A DNA stretch of 64,000 bases from Asparagopsis taxiformis (Eukaryota; Rhodophyta; Florideophyceae; Bonnemaisoniales; Bonnemaisoniaceae), in NCBI GenBank assembly GCA_030407315.1, contig JALQPE010001817.1:124001-188000 (forward strand), read 5' to 3'. A program made the position numbers and the translations under genes. This document shows positions 41,273 through 51,374 of the stretch, piece by piece. The notes below the pieces were generated by a model that was not told the DNA's origin, made no database searches, and worked only from the letters and a program-made list of their open reading frames with translations. The first letter of the stretch is position 1, and each line of letters opens with the position of its first letter.

Positions 41273-42050
41273 GATGTGATGGCAAATCTGCAGTATATTA
41301 TACGCTGTACAGATGGGTAACGACTCTCACCACGGTGTTTTTGATAGCGAAATTGAATCGTCATGCCGCGTTGTTCCACAAAGTACTGTACTGTACGCAG
41401 GACTATTATTGTACCAAACAACTTTAACGAACGACATGGTAAATCTGGTTTTTTTTATTCAAAATAGTAGAAAATGGTGTTTCTAGGAATGTAGATAGCG
41501 CAGCTGGAACAAGTTGAAATCGTCTCGGACAAAGTGCAATAGGTAGCTTAGACAATCCGCTAATTTTCCATGTACGTAGACAAGGATCACATTTACAACT
41601 TGGCTAAAGCGAGACTAGAAAAATCGGGCTATTTGGCACTGTTAGAGCCGATTTCGTCGCGGCAAAGTGTTTCGGCTTCCGCCAGGGGAATCGACGGTGC
41701 ACGAAGGGGGGTACCACTGTACAGTACGCCAGCAGTGAAATCACCACTCTCCCCTGTACTCGCCGTGGCGCGCCCTTTCGGCAAAAAAATTTTGGCCACG
41801 GCGGCACGGTTCCGAAACAACCGTCGATTCCGGCGCAACGTAGATAGCTAGAACTCTAGGATAAGCTATAAAAAATTGGTTAACTAATTTAGGAACGACT
41901 GGAAACGGACTACTGTACTAGAAGTACAATTATTTTTAAATTTCCAATGTCGTTCGTCAACTGTGTTTATTATTGCCTCAAGTAAAAAATGAGCTCGTGC
42001 CGAGTAATTATTACTGTATCTACTGTAGTAGGTTGATCTCAACGTTTGCG
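41273..42050. other. Intergenic DNA holding a possible small transposon
   Basis: These 778 bases lie between the stop codons of the convergent MFS C and D genes. The DNA is AT-rich and repetitive-looking and contains the terminal inverted repeats described separately. Confidence 0.5.
41428..41956. mobile_element. Possible MITE-like or decayed DNA transposon
   Basis: A 10-base inverted repeat bounds about 530 bases: CGAACGACAT at 41428-41437 and its complement at 41947-41956. CAACT occurs just outside on both sides (41419-41423 and 41958-41962) and could be a target-site duplication, though it is offset by four bases on the left and one on the right. Inside are a direct repeat GTAGATAGC (41491 and 41840) and a 93-codon frame (41570-41851, plus) with a very basic C-terminus (FRNNRRFRR) but no transposase motifs. 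It could be a non-autonomous element. Chance inverted repeats in intergenic DNA are the alternative. Confidence 0.3.
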
Positions 42051-44040
42051 CTAACTACTCGTAGAAAGGCCGTCACCACTAGCCTTTCTGGCCGCTTCCA
42101 GTCGATCCATGGACAAATGGTCAACTTCCTCCATAATCAACCTCGTCTCCTCACGATCCGGATCTAGCCGTTTCCAATAGACCGGTAACACAATCATCGC
42201 AAACGCTATCAGCGCTGGGATCGCAAACAGTCCAAACGCATATGAGCCGAACAACGTCACAATTTTGTCGCTCAGCAGAATCTGCGCAATCGCCGGTCCG
42301 AGACTAGAAGCAGACGCCAGCAAACCGATGAACGAGGAGCTGTTCATCGGCCCGAGCAACTTGGTAAACAGACTCATACTCGCCGTGGAGAAGAATATAG
42401 ACGCTTTGATGATGAGCACAAAGCCGGTCACGACCTGCCATTCGCGCACACTTCCGAACAATGGTAGGAACAGTATCATGCCGATAATCTTGCTCGTCAG
42501 GCCGATGACGATGATTTGACGATCTTTCAAATAGCGTGATAACATGGCTACGAGTAGTGGCGGCAGGATTGCAAAGAGTGCTACAACTTCAAAGATCACA
42601 CCGAGCTTCGAATCGCTGACGTGAAAGACATTCACCAAAACTGGCTGGAAACTTGTCATGTAAATACCAGAGCTTATGTTGACCGCGAACATGATCCCTG
42701 TGAGTATATTGAAAACAATATTGTCAGAGTTGATTCCGTCTCAGACAAATCGCGTGTGTGTACACTGGTCGGGCGAGAAACTTACCGCAAAAGTATCGGA
42801 AAACATTGTCGCGATACACATGCAAATCGATATCTTGCTCATGACCATCGGCCATGGTGAGATGAACGGTATCCTCTCCATCCTCCCCGTCTCCGATCCC
42901 GAGGCTCTGCGCGGAGGTGTTGCTAGTATCGCGTCCGACATGCCACAGGCGCACCGAGGATACAAGTGCAATGATGAACAGAATGGAAGCGGCGAAGAAA
43001 TAATCTAGTGTGAATCGATTCAATTCGACGGTGTTGGCCACAACGACAGATCCGCGATATGTCTGAATAGCAATCCAGATCAATGGGCCCATAACAGCAC
43101 CTATGGGTGTCATCAATGCATGTGTCGCGAGCACTGTTGTGCGATCCTTTGGCTCTACTACCTCTGCTAGAAGTGCTACTCGTATCGTTCGGATGGAATT
43201 GCACACGGCGTACAGTGCATAGCCGAGGAAGAAGAGGAAGATGTTTCCGCGCGAGAGAATTACAAGCAGTAGACCTATTGCTGCGATGAAGGAAGCTAAT
43301 GTCAAGGAGACGCCAGGTCCGTATTGAGTTGCGATGCGACCGAGATAGATGTTACTGACAATGGGGACTGCAGAGACAACGGCGGAGGATGTGACATATG
43401 CTGTGATATTTTCTGCAGATGTGAAGCCGGAATAATTCATGTACAACAGTACGGTCGGGCCGATTGCTGTCATGGGCAGCATTGTTAAAACAGCGATGAC
43501 AAAGACGGTGACGACGATTGCATATGTGGAAAGCGGTTTGGGTACATCGTCCAAATGGGCGGCATGTCTCAATTGTTTGAAGAAAACGCGTGTGGCATGA
43601 GCAATATCAGAAAATCCATGCTCCAAAGCTTGTTCGATTCTTATCACAAGCGATGGCGATTGAAGATGATGATGGAGGGGATGTCCAGCGCCTGAAGGGC
43701 AAGTTGCTGCACTTATATTGGTCTTTACGCGACGATGTTTGCGGCATTGGGGAACATCTTGTCGATGATGTTCGAGGTCATCTTTATCAATGTCGTGGAA
43801 GAGAGTGCGAGTGGTGGAGAGGAGCGGGGTCGTTTCTTGTGATGGTTGGGTCGTCATCGAAAACGGTTTGAGACGAGGATGTGCGCGTAAGCGATTGGAA
43901 CGGAGTGAAGGCGATTGCAGTGGATAAACAGCCAGCGTTTGCACGAGTTGAGACACGCGACGACTTGATACTGGCTGGGCGTGTTGTTGTGTCATGCCGG
44001 TTGCGATGGTGGCGGAATATGAGCGGGGAGGCGATGCCAT
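42051..44040 (-). CDS. MFS transporter D with long cytosolic N-terminus
   Basis: Exons 44040-42786 and 42697-42051 join to 633 residues across an 88-bp intron (donor gtaagt), again phase 1 after YFC. The transporter core matches copy B (ENITAYVTSSAVVSAVPIV, TIRVALLAEVV, GAVMGPLIW, SRYLKDRQIIVIG). Unlike the others, the N-terminal tail is about 170 residues, rich in His, Arg and Ser. Its dileucine signal ETTPLL lies near residue 70. A second ATG at 43857 starts just before that signal and would give a shorter tail nearer to the other copies; the first ATG is kept because the frame is open. Substrate unknown. Confidence 0.85.
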
Positions 44041-44689
44041 GCGATGCGGAATACACGCGTTGAGCCGGCATAGCGTGGATGTTTGTTTGCAACTGTTCAG
44101 ATGAGGGTTTTCTCACTTTCTCTGCTGTTTCTGTTATTTTGACCAATCAAAAGATCGGGTGTGTTGGCGAACATTCATCATACATTTATGGAGCGAATGC
44201 TGATTTGACAAGTGGCTTCAAGCTTTACGTTTTCTGATGATTTCAATGCACTCGATCTATGTATATCATAGATCTGTCGTGCGATCACTGCGCGATTTAA
44301 CGTGCCTGCCACGAGGATGCTGTTTCCGGACCAAAACTGTTGTTGAATATTTTCTTGAAATATTTCAAAAGTTTGCCAACCAAATAGAATTGTCATACTT
44401 GAGACACTCAAATATCTTCCATGCGCCGGAGATGTACGAAATTTGCACAGTTGACAATATCTGCAAATCATTCACTGAAAACGCGCCAAGTGTCTCCATA
44501 CAATGGTATTGAACAACTGCGATAGTTTCATGACACGGGCCCAGAAACTACAATGTTACTGTACAGCATCTATCAGCATGCCATCATCGCAATCTCACCA
44601 TCTGTCCCTTTGCTATAGATATCATCCACTGCTCCATCTTCCTTCCACCGAACACCAAACCAAACCATCACAACGCAACGCAACCAAAC
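44041..44689. other. Divergent promoter region between MFS D and the DUF179 gene
   Basis: These 649 bases carry both promoters. The end near 44620-44690 is rich in C and A, like other leaders here. No gene is seen. Confidence 0.5.
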
Positions 44690-45505
44690 ATGCAAACAGC
44701 CTTTCTTTCATCCACCATCCCCTCCGTCAACAAGCGCAACCCAAGCCGCACCTCATGTTCCAAGCGTCGCACGCTCATGGCGGCCACCAAGGGGCCGGAC
44801 ACAAGTGCGCCAACGCCGCAAGACAATCTACTCTCGGAATGGCGCAGCTTTCGGGCGCATTTAATCGCGGCCGATAAGGCCAACGTGACGACATTTCACC
44901 ACACGCACCCGTCGTTGGCGTCGCAACAACCGTCTCTCTGGGCGCACAAAATCCCATTTGTGGAGCGCGGCTGTTGTTTACTGGCCAAAAGAGGGTACAA
45001 ATGGCCGTCGTCATTCGCGCATCTCAACTCGGCAGTCATCCTGATCACCGACGTGACGGACGGCGCCGTGTCGGGCATTCTGCTCAATCGACCGACGCGA
45101 TTCCACGTCGCCAATCATGCGTCCGTTCTGGCGCGCGTCGGCGACGCTTTCAAGCGCAATCTCGTCCATTTGGGCGGCGATTGTAGCACCGGCTCGTTGG
45201 AGATGTTGCACAAGTTGCCGCCGTCGGAGTGCATGGGCGCCGTGCAGATTGTTCCCGGCGTGTCGAGGGGCGGCTTCAATGCGTCGAGGGCGTTGGTGAA
45301 CAACGGTCTGGCTTCGCCGAATGATTTTCACTTTTTTGTCGCGTATAGTCGTTGGACGCGCGAGCAGTTGCAGGCTGAAATGGAGCAGGACGCTTGGGAG
45401 GTGCTGTCCTGCGCGCCAGACTTGCTCATTGGCGAGCATCTGGAGCAGCGACAGAGTCAGGATGACTTGTGGAAGAAGATTATGTCGTTTGTATCGCATT
45501 GTTAA
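44690..45505 (+). CDS. YqgE/AlgH (UPF0301, DUF179) family protein, plastid-type leader
   Basis: This 271-residue protein belongs to the DUF179 family, which is shared by bacteria and plastid-bearing eukaryotes and has no firmly established activity. The leader (1-35, MQTAFLSSTIPSVNKRN...) is basic, Ser/Thr-rich and has an early Phe, fitting a red-algal transit peptide. Core motifs are FAHLNSAVILITDVTDGAVSG, LLNRPT, HLGGDC, VPGVSRGGFNAS and FHFFVAYSRWTREQLQAEM. The usual family length is about 190, so about 80 residues precede the domain. The C-terminal LEQRQSQDDLWKKIM matches the family's closing helix. Confidence 0.88.
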   Translation: MQTAFLSSTIPSVNKRNPSRTSCSKRRTLMAATKGPDTSAPTPQDNLLSEWRSFRAHLIAADKANVTTFHHTHPSLASQQPSLWAHKIPFVERGCCLLAKRGYKWPSSFAHLNSAVILITDVTDGAVSGILLNRPTRFHVANHASVLARVGDAFKRNLVHLGGDCSTGSLEMLHKLPPSECMGAVQIVPGVSRGGFNASRALVNNGLASPNDFHFFVAYSRWTREQLQAEMEQDAWEVLSCAPDLLIGEHLEQRQSQDDLWKKIMSFVSHC

Positions 45506-45637
45506 GTTGTGTACACATTGGATGAAATGTATAATATGTTGTTGTACAGTGGGTGTCGAGCGTAAACAAAGTAAATGACGTGTAATCTGACAACTAACCA
45601 ATTTGGTCGAATAAAATATAAGGGACAACAGTGTCAG

Positions 45638-47155
45638 CTACCAGTTCGACATGCGCTTTTTGAATGAAGCAATCAATCTGAGCACCATTCCGCTAAACCC
45701 ACTCTCTTCCTTCCAGCTTGCCACACCCGCTTCTTTCAGGTAGGCGTCGAGCTTGCGTGCCGATGGCTCTTCCATCGCGCAAGTAGAAACAAACTGAGCA
45801 TGTAAGCTCTCCACTTGCTCGTTTGGCAAATTTGCCAATCGATTTCGAAGCGTGCAAACAAGTTTCTGCGATTGTGATAATCCATATACATGTAGTGCAT
45901 GATCGCGAACTTGACCAGCCAATGATTCGCGCACATCGTTTCCAGTATCTACCTTGTTCCTCGACTCTAGTTTGGTTGACGACCCCAAGCGCCACACTTG
46001 ACCCTTTTGTACATGTGACTTTTCCTGCAGCGAAAGTGATGCAAACGGCATTCCAATCCGTGACATCACGTTGGAAGCGTCATTCGATCTACCCACCATG
46101 ACTTTCCCGCCACGTAATCTACTTGATAAACTGGACGGGTGTTGATACGCCTCCGGCAGCAGAATTCCAAACATGAGAGTGAACATAAACATAGTCGTCA
46201 CAATTGAGCCTGAGCGAGGTGGCTGTGCATCGGCATCATCGGCGGAGTCGGTGCGATCCGCACTGATTCCAGGCACAATCCTCGCGGCCTGCTTGAACAA
46301 ATTGAGCTCGGCAGAAACGATATCAAATTTGCGTTTCATTTCCTTATATTTGGACAGAGCGATATTCTTCTCCTTTTCCGTCGTGGTGAGACTATTCTCA
46401 AGAATCTTAGTATATTCTCTCCGTCGAATACGCGATACAAATGCGGAATCACGATTCTTCTGCAATCTCTTCTGATATTTTATGTGCGAAATTTTCTCCG
46501 GTGCCGCCCCATCATCTTCATGCAACAGATCTTGATCCGAGCACGACGAGCCATCAGAACCCTTCCTCTTCTTCAACGCGCCGTCCTCCGACAGCGCCTT
46601 TCTCTTTTTCTTGGCAAGCTGCGAGCGTGTGAAATCCTCTGCACTCTTCTTCGCACGCTCCACGGCGTTGAGGCCGTCCGCGGTTGCGGAGAAGGAGGAG
46701 AGCGTCGGGGACGACGGAGCGAGGGGGATGGATTTGACGACCGACGGCGCATTGGACAATCCGACGATTTGCAGCGGGTGCGCGGGGGCTGTCTGCGAGA
46801 CGGCAGGTGGAAACGGTGCGGTGACTGCAGCTGCGGCCGCGAAGTGCTGCGGCGGCACGCGTGGTTGCTGCGGCGTGTACAGCGCGGCGGGCGCGCTCGG
46901 GGGCGCCAGCGGTTGGCGCCGCGCCATCGTGGGCGGAAAGATGGATGTCAGCATGTCGGAGGTGATTGGTGCCTGCGCCCAGTCGCGTGAAACACCTGGT
47001 GTCCAGAGGTCTTGCGCGGGGAATGTTGGAGTGGGGATTGGTGGTTGCGCGTTGCTGGCGACGGCTGCCAACGCTGCCGAAGCTTGGTTGTGGAGTTCAT
47101 CCGAGAGATGCGGACTGGGTGGGGTTATTTCGGAGAGGTCGAGTTGGTAGGACAT
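45638..47155 (-). CDS. Membrane-anchored bZIP transcription factor (ATF6/bZIP28-like layout)
   Basis: This 505-residue protein has a Pro/Ala-rich N-terminal region (1-160), a nuclear-localisation-like KKKRK, and a bZIP domain. The basic region (about 224-248) reads YQKRLQKNRDSAFVSR, with the Asn-x-x-Ser-Ala-x-x-Ser-Arg signature, then a heptad zipper to about 293. A single hydrophobic segment (about 317-334, IVTTMFMFTLMFGILLP) follows, and the last 170 residues would face the ER lumen. ATF6 in animals and bZIP28/bZIP17 in plants share this order and are released by proteolysis under ER stress. I do not see a textbook RxxL site-1 protease sequence beside the membrane segment. Function as an ER-stress sensor is inference. 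Confidence 0.82.
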   Translation of the reverse strand: MSYQLDLSEITPPSPHLSDELHNQASAALAAVASNAQPPIPTPTFPAQDLWTPGVSRDWAQAPITSDMLTSIFPPTMARRQPLAPPSAPAALYTPQQPRVPPQHFAAAAAVTAPFPPAVSQTAPAHPLQIVGLSNAPSVVKSIPLAPSSPTLSSFSATADGLNAVERAKKSAEDFTRSQLAKKKRKALSEDGALKKRKGSDGSSCSDQDLLHEDDGAAPEKISHIKYQKRLQKNRDSAFVSRIRRREYTKILENSLTTTEKEKNIALSKYKEMKRKFDIVSAELNLFKQAARIVPGISADRTDSADDADAQPPRSGSIVTTMFMFTLMFGILLPEAYQHPSSLSSRLRGGKVMVGRSNDASNVMSRIGMPFASLSLQEKSHVQKGQVWRLGSSTKLESRNKVDTGNDVRESLAGQVRDHALHVYGLSQSQKLVCTLRNRLANLPNEQVESLHAQFVSTCAMEEPSARKLDAYLKEAGVASWKEESGFSGMVLRLIASFKKRMSNW

Positions 47156-47453
47156 TGTGGGTGGGCAGAGGGATGGACGTTGATGGGGGCGGAAGAGTCG
47201 TGTCGGGTTTTAGAGCGATTAGAAGCGACGCGACGGTAATGAATGCGGCTGTGGACTGGATACGTCAGACTGGTCCATCGGGGCCATTGAGGATGAGGGA
47301 CGGATGTTTCAAAACAAGTAATAAAAGCTGGGCCCTGAGATCAAGTGTAAAGTGACTCGTTAGAAATTGAGTGATGGACGTCCATGTAGAATTGTAATTA
47401 TTTCTATTGGCTCGACGATTCATCATTGCTGGAAAAATGATGACGTCATCAAT

Positions 47454-48941
47454 CTACCGGCAAACGAACACGCACATCGTCAAGTATTCCGTCTCCAACA
47501 TCTGTGCAGCTACTCCATGGTCCGCTGCCGCCCCAAATGTCTTCACCAGCGTAATCTCGCGACCAACCTGCGCACCCGCTCTACGAATCGTATCAATGAA
47601 CAGTTTACGATCACTCGTCATAGCAGCCGAACATGTACACGTGCACAATAGCCCCGACGTCTTGACCATCCCAATAGCCGCCGCGTTCAACGACCGATAC
47701 TTATGAACCGCTTTGCTCAGCGACTTGGCATTGGGTGCAAATTTCGGCGGGTCCACAATCACAACGTCAAATTGCTTCTGCATATCCCTCCCATCCGTCT
47801 GTAAATACTTGCCCACGTCCGCTTCCACAAATTGAACCCGATCCTCGACATGATTCAGACGCGCATTCTCGTTCCCCATCGCGATCGCCTTTGCACTCGA
47901 ATCTATCGCAATCACTCGGCATTTTTCATTCGCCAAAGCTGCATTCAGCGCAAATCCACCCGTATAACAGAATAAATCCAGTACCTTTGGTTCATGCGCC
48001 AACGATCCGATCAGCGCACCAACCCACGCACGATTCTCACGTTGATCCGCATAATGCCCCGTCTTCTGACCTCGTGTCAAAGCGTACCTCGACACGCAAT
48101 ACACCACGCCTCCCTCCCTGACCAAAATATCGTCCACTTCGCCGTCGTCAATCTGCTCGAAATCGCCCTCCCAACCGTCCTGTCGTAGCCGATCCACGTT
48201 CCGTCTCCAGATAATCTCCGAGCATTCCGGTAAATTACTCTTCAAAGCACTACGAATCTCCGCTGCATATCGCTCGCACCAAATCGCAGAACTGGATACA
48301 ACTACGCAATGCGCCACTCGGTCGACAACAAGCCCACTTAATTTGTCCCCATCCCCATTTACTAGTCGGTACGTTGTCGTGTCGGATCGTGGCAGTCCAA
48401 TGCTCTGTCGGCACAGCATTGCTTCGCGAACACGCTCCGATATCTCCTTGGCATAATCCCAGTGCAATTCATCACATTGTGGTGCAGCGTGGCGCAGCAT
48501 TCGTACTCGGAACATGCTCTGTGAATTGAAGAAGCCAAATCCAATACATGATAATTTTCCGTCGCAAACTGCTACTGCGTCGCAATTTTGCAGAGCATTT
48601 CCGGAGGCCGATATACACCGTTCGACTGCTCCGGCGAACACGATTGTGTTGCCACCGTCACGAAACAAACGTGCCTTTCCACGCTTTAATACAACGACGC
48701 CGAGGCCATTTTTTAACAACTGATCGACTGTGTGTTGGCTGTTATCTGTCGTGAGTGTTGCGCGCAGCTGTGCCGATTTCGGCGGCTGTTTTGCACGCAA
48801 GAGCGCAGTTTTATTCGTGAGCGGAAGACAGGTACGCGACGTTCGGAAAATCGTTGAGCGCAATGCTCCAGATTGGAAGAGAAATGCTGTCATGGGACGT
48901 GGCATGGGCGTCAATTTTGGCCAGTCGGCGGAGCCGTTCAT
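47454..48941 (-). CDS. RlmI-type rRNA large-subunit m5C methyltransferase, organellar
   Basis: The family methylates a cytosine of 23S rRNA (C1962 in E. coli) using S-adenosylmethionine. The protein has 495 residues. A PUA-like RNA-binding region (about 75-160, VVVLKRGKARLF) precedes the RlmI core: SGLVVDRV, TRGQKTGHYADQRENR, the cofactor loop LDLFCYTGGFAL, and the catalytic VDPPKFAPN. The C-terminal SGLLCTCTCSAAMT holds the Cys-rich catalytic loop. The leader contains MTAFLFQSGALRS from Met-17 (48893), a plastid-type transit start with early Phe, so the true start may be there rather than 48941. Plastid location is likely; mitochondrion is possible. Confidence 0.9.
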   Translation of the reverse strand: MNGSADWPKLTPMPRPMTAFLFQSGALRSTIFRTSRTCLPLTNKTALLRAKQPPKSAQLRATLTTDNSQHTVDQLLKNGLGVVVLKRGKARLFRDGGNTIVFAGAVERCISASGNALQNCDAVAVCDGKLSCIGFGFFNSQSMFRVRMLRHAAPQCDELHWDYAKEISERVREAMLCRQSIGLPRSDTTTYRLVNGDGDKLSGLVVDRVAHCVVVSSSAIWCERYAAEIRSALKSNLPECSEIIWRRNVDRLRQDGWEGDFEQIDDGEVDDILVREGGVVYCVSRYALTRGQKTGHYADQRENRAWVGALIGSLAHEPKVLDLFCYTGGFALNAALANEKCRVIAIDSSAKAIAMGNENARLNHVEDRVQFVEADVGKYLQTDGRDMQKQFDVVIVDPPKFAPNAKSLSKAVHKYRSLNAAAIGMVKTSGLLCTCTCSAAMTSDRKLFIDTIRRAGAQVGREITLVKTFGAAADHGVAAQMLETEYLTMCVFVCR

Positions 48942-50560
48942 CGCCGACGAGATTGCGGTAGTGATCCCGCGCCGTGCAACGGCTACTCATTAGTAGCCCG
49001 TACTACTCAGTAACCGCACAGCGATTACTGGATTGAGAAGAAGTGAGTACTCGTCGATCATGCTATGCTGGGGCCAAATAATCAGTCGTGCTGTGGAAAT
49101 TGCGCAACGCTCATCGTCTCACTCCATGCCATCACAACTGTATTTTCCGTAGACACTCTTCATTGTCATATAGGATGAACCCTTCCACGTGCCGGTGAGA
49201 AAAGCAACAGCAACCCATTTATTCATTGCTTTCTAATTTAATACCGCGTAACCATGCCTCCTTCACGTACACCACACATATACATCACAATAGGTCTTAA
49301 TGCAAGTGTGGAAGATATCCAACAGATAAATATCAGCCAAATCACGACCAAGACAGTGATTACTTACAGCCCACCCCAGAAGTTCTCCCGCATTGCTGCA
49401 TCTAAAACATATGACAATTATCTCGTATGCAGTGACATATCTGCATCTGCTGCTCTGTATTATGTTTAGCAGGTTCCCCCTTCCAAATCAGCAAGTGATT
49501 CCGAACTCAGTACCCTGATAGTCAACACATGTCCGCCACGGTCCGATCTTCGCCCAATGTGCAGATCATATTCAACAACTACTTTTCGGAAAACGGTCTA
49601 TGGGATTGCCAACAGTAGCGTAGAAAGTATTTCTTGGGCCGGTGTTCGCAAAGGAGCCATTCTACGGGGAAAACATTTCCATGAAGCACACATTTATTCA
49701 TCTTACGGAAGGAGGGGGTGCAGGAAAGCCAATTTGTTGCTGATATTGTGATACGTGACTGTGGCTTGTTATCATAATTTATAGTTGAAAGTCGTGTGAA
49801 TAGAACAGGCAACGGGCAATATGGAGTAACGTTATTGAAATGGGCTCATTTGAGGGACCAAAATGCGATTCCATCCTCTTTCTTTCGTGTGAGTGTTGAC
49901 TAGCATTGACGCGGAACAATTTCTTCGATGGGAAGAGTAGTCGTTCTCGTGGCATGATGGGAAATTAATTTATCGACAACATGCCATGGAGACGACAGCG
50001 TATTTTGCAGAGAGTAGGGTCAGCGCGCCATCTTCATGCTCGAAAATTTTACATCGTTTGCAATTTCTTTCTGCTCCTAATCGACCAGCTATTCGGTTAC
50101 CTGTCAAGTCTCAACCTCAAGATTGAAACTCGTCGAACACTACGACGGGAAAAACGAGTAACAGAAAGGCCAGAATACGTGTCGGTAGACATGGGCCAGA
50201 ATCTACGGAGCACTTGCCATACCATACCGGGAGCCAATCAAAAACCAGCATTCCGGAGCTAAATCTACTCATCACTGCCACCTCACTTGTGCCGTGCTAT
50301 TTGTGTCTCAACATAGCGATTCAGAGCTCCAATGCCTTCTACTTGGATTATCCCGCTCCCGCGAGCACCACACCATACATACGCCACTCCATTCGCCATG
50401 GCGATGAACTCGCCGATCTCCACACCAATCGAATTGTTGCGCAACAATCCTTTAAATCCGCCACCAGCCATTTCGCTACACACCGAAGCGCCTACATAAA
50501 CGCCTCGATCATTCGATTCGATCCACCAACAATCTCTCTATCAACCTCAACCCAACCACC
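48942..50560. other. Gene-poor divergent region, 1.6 kb
   Basis: This lies between the start of the RlmI-type gene and the start of the temptin-like gene. Short frames (for example 49254-49469) have no family signal. The last 250 bases are C/A-rich and include TTTAAATCC near 50449, which may be a core promoter for the next gene. Confidence 0.5.
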
Positions 50561-51091
50561 ATGAAGTTTGTCATTCTCTTCCTCGCGCTTCTGCATCTCG
50601 CAGCTGGCCGTCAGGCGTTCGAAACGCGCATCCCCAACTTCAATGCGGCCCTGACGCCAAACTCCGGCATCACATGCGAACATCTGGGCCATATCGGCTG
50701 CGTGCCCGGCGCGACGCGCAATAGATTTGGCATGGATTTCGGCGCAATGGGACGCGAGTGGACGCGTGCATTGTGCATGCGCGATTCAGACGGCGATGGT
50801 TTGACAAATGGCGAAGAACTCGGCGATCCATGCTGCAGGTGGACTTCTGGAAATCCGACACCGCTGCGCATGCGACTATTGTCGCACCCAGGTGTAGCGA
50901 GAGAAAATGGCGCCCGTCGTGCGCCCGGCTGCGTTATGAGTACTATGTGTCCGCGTATGTGTCGCTCTGGTCGGAATGCTCGTCGAAATGCAGGTAGGGA
51001 TTGCCAAGGCATGCGCGCTATGTGCGCTGTTCGTCGCTGTCAGAGGAATATGCCGGGCAGAAGGTTTTGGTGTGCGCCTAGGACGTCTTAG
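50561..51091 (+). CDS. Temptin-like secreted cysteine-rich protein
   Basis: This 176-residue protein starts with a signal peptide (MKFVILFLALLHLAAG). The core matches the temptin Cys-Cys domain: GHIGCVPG, RNRFGMDFGAMGREWTRALC, DSDGDGLTNGEELGDPCC, then W..GNPTP and a closing HPG. DSDGDG is a calcium-binding-type acidic loop. Temptin was named from a mollusc pheromone; homologues of unknown function occur in many protists and fungi. The tail from about residue 125 is Arg/Cys-rich (CPRMCRSGRN) and looks unlike the family. A possible donor at the NAG-GTAGGG point (about 50993) could mean that an intron has been read as coding and the real end differs. Confidence 0.8.
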   Translation: MKFVILFLALLHLAAGRQAFETRIPNFNAALTPNSGITCEHLGHIGCVPGATRNRFGMDFGAMGREWTRALCMRDSDGDGLTNGEELGDPCCRWTSGNPTPLRMRLLSHPGVARENGARRAPGCVMSTMCPRMCRSGRNARRNAGRDCQGMRAMCAVRRCQRNMPGRRFWCAPRTS

Positions 51092-51374
51092 ATGGTTGTT
51101 CAAGTTTGCTACCACGAATCGTGCCGCAAGTAGATACGATGCGCGCCGACAACACAACTCGATCATTGTGAGACAGTTGTCCTTGACCTGTCAACGTTCA
51201 GTTGTTGTCTGAAAAGTGAGAAATAAAAAAGTTTTTTCCATCATTCGTGATCGTCCGAGATATTTTAAATCCATTCCCGATCCATTTACGCTCCAGCCGC
51301 ATCCCGAGCAGCTTGCAATCTGAAACGGGCAGCGCTCGACTCGCTGAACGCCTCGTAACAACTCGCTTCCCGCA

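Noticed and set aside
49254..49469. 71-codon frame in the 48.9-50.5 kb gap
   Set aside because: No motif, leader or splice partner; its length is expected by chance.
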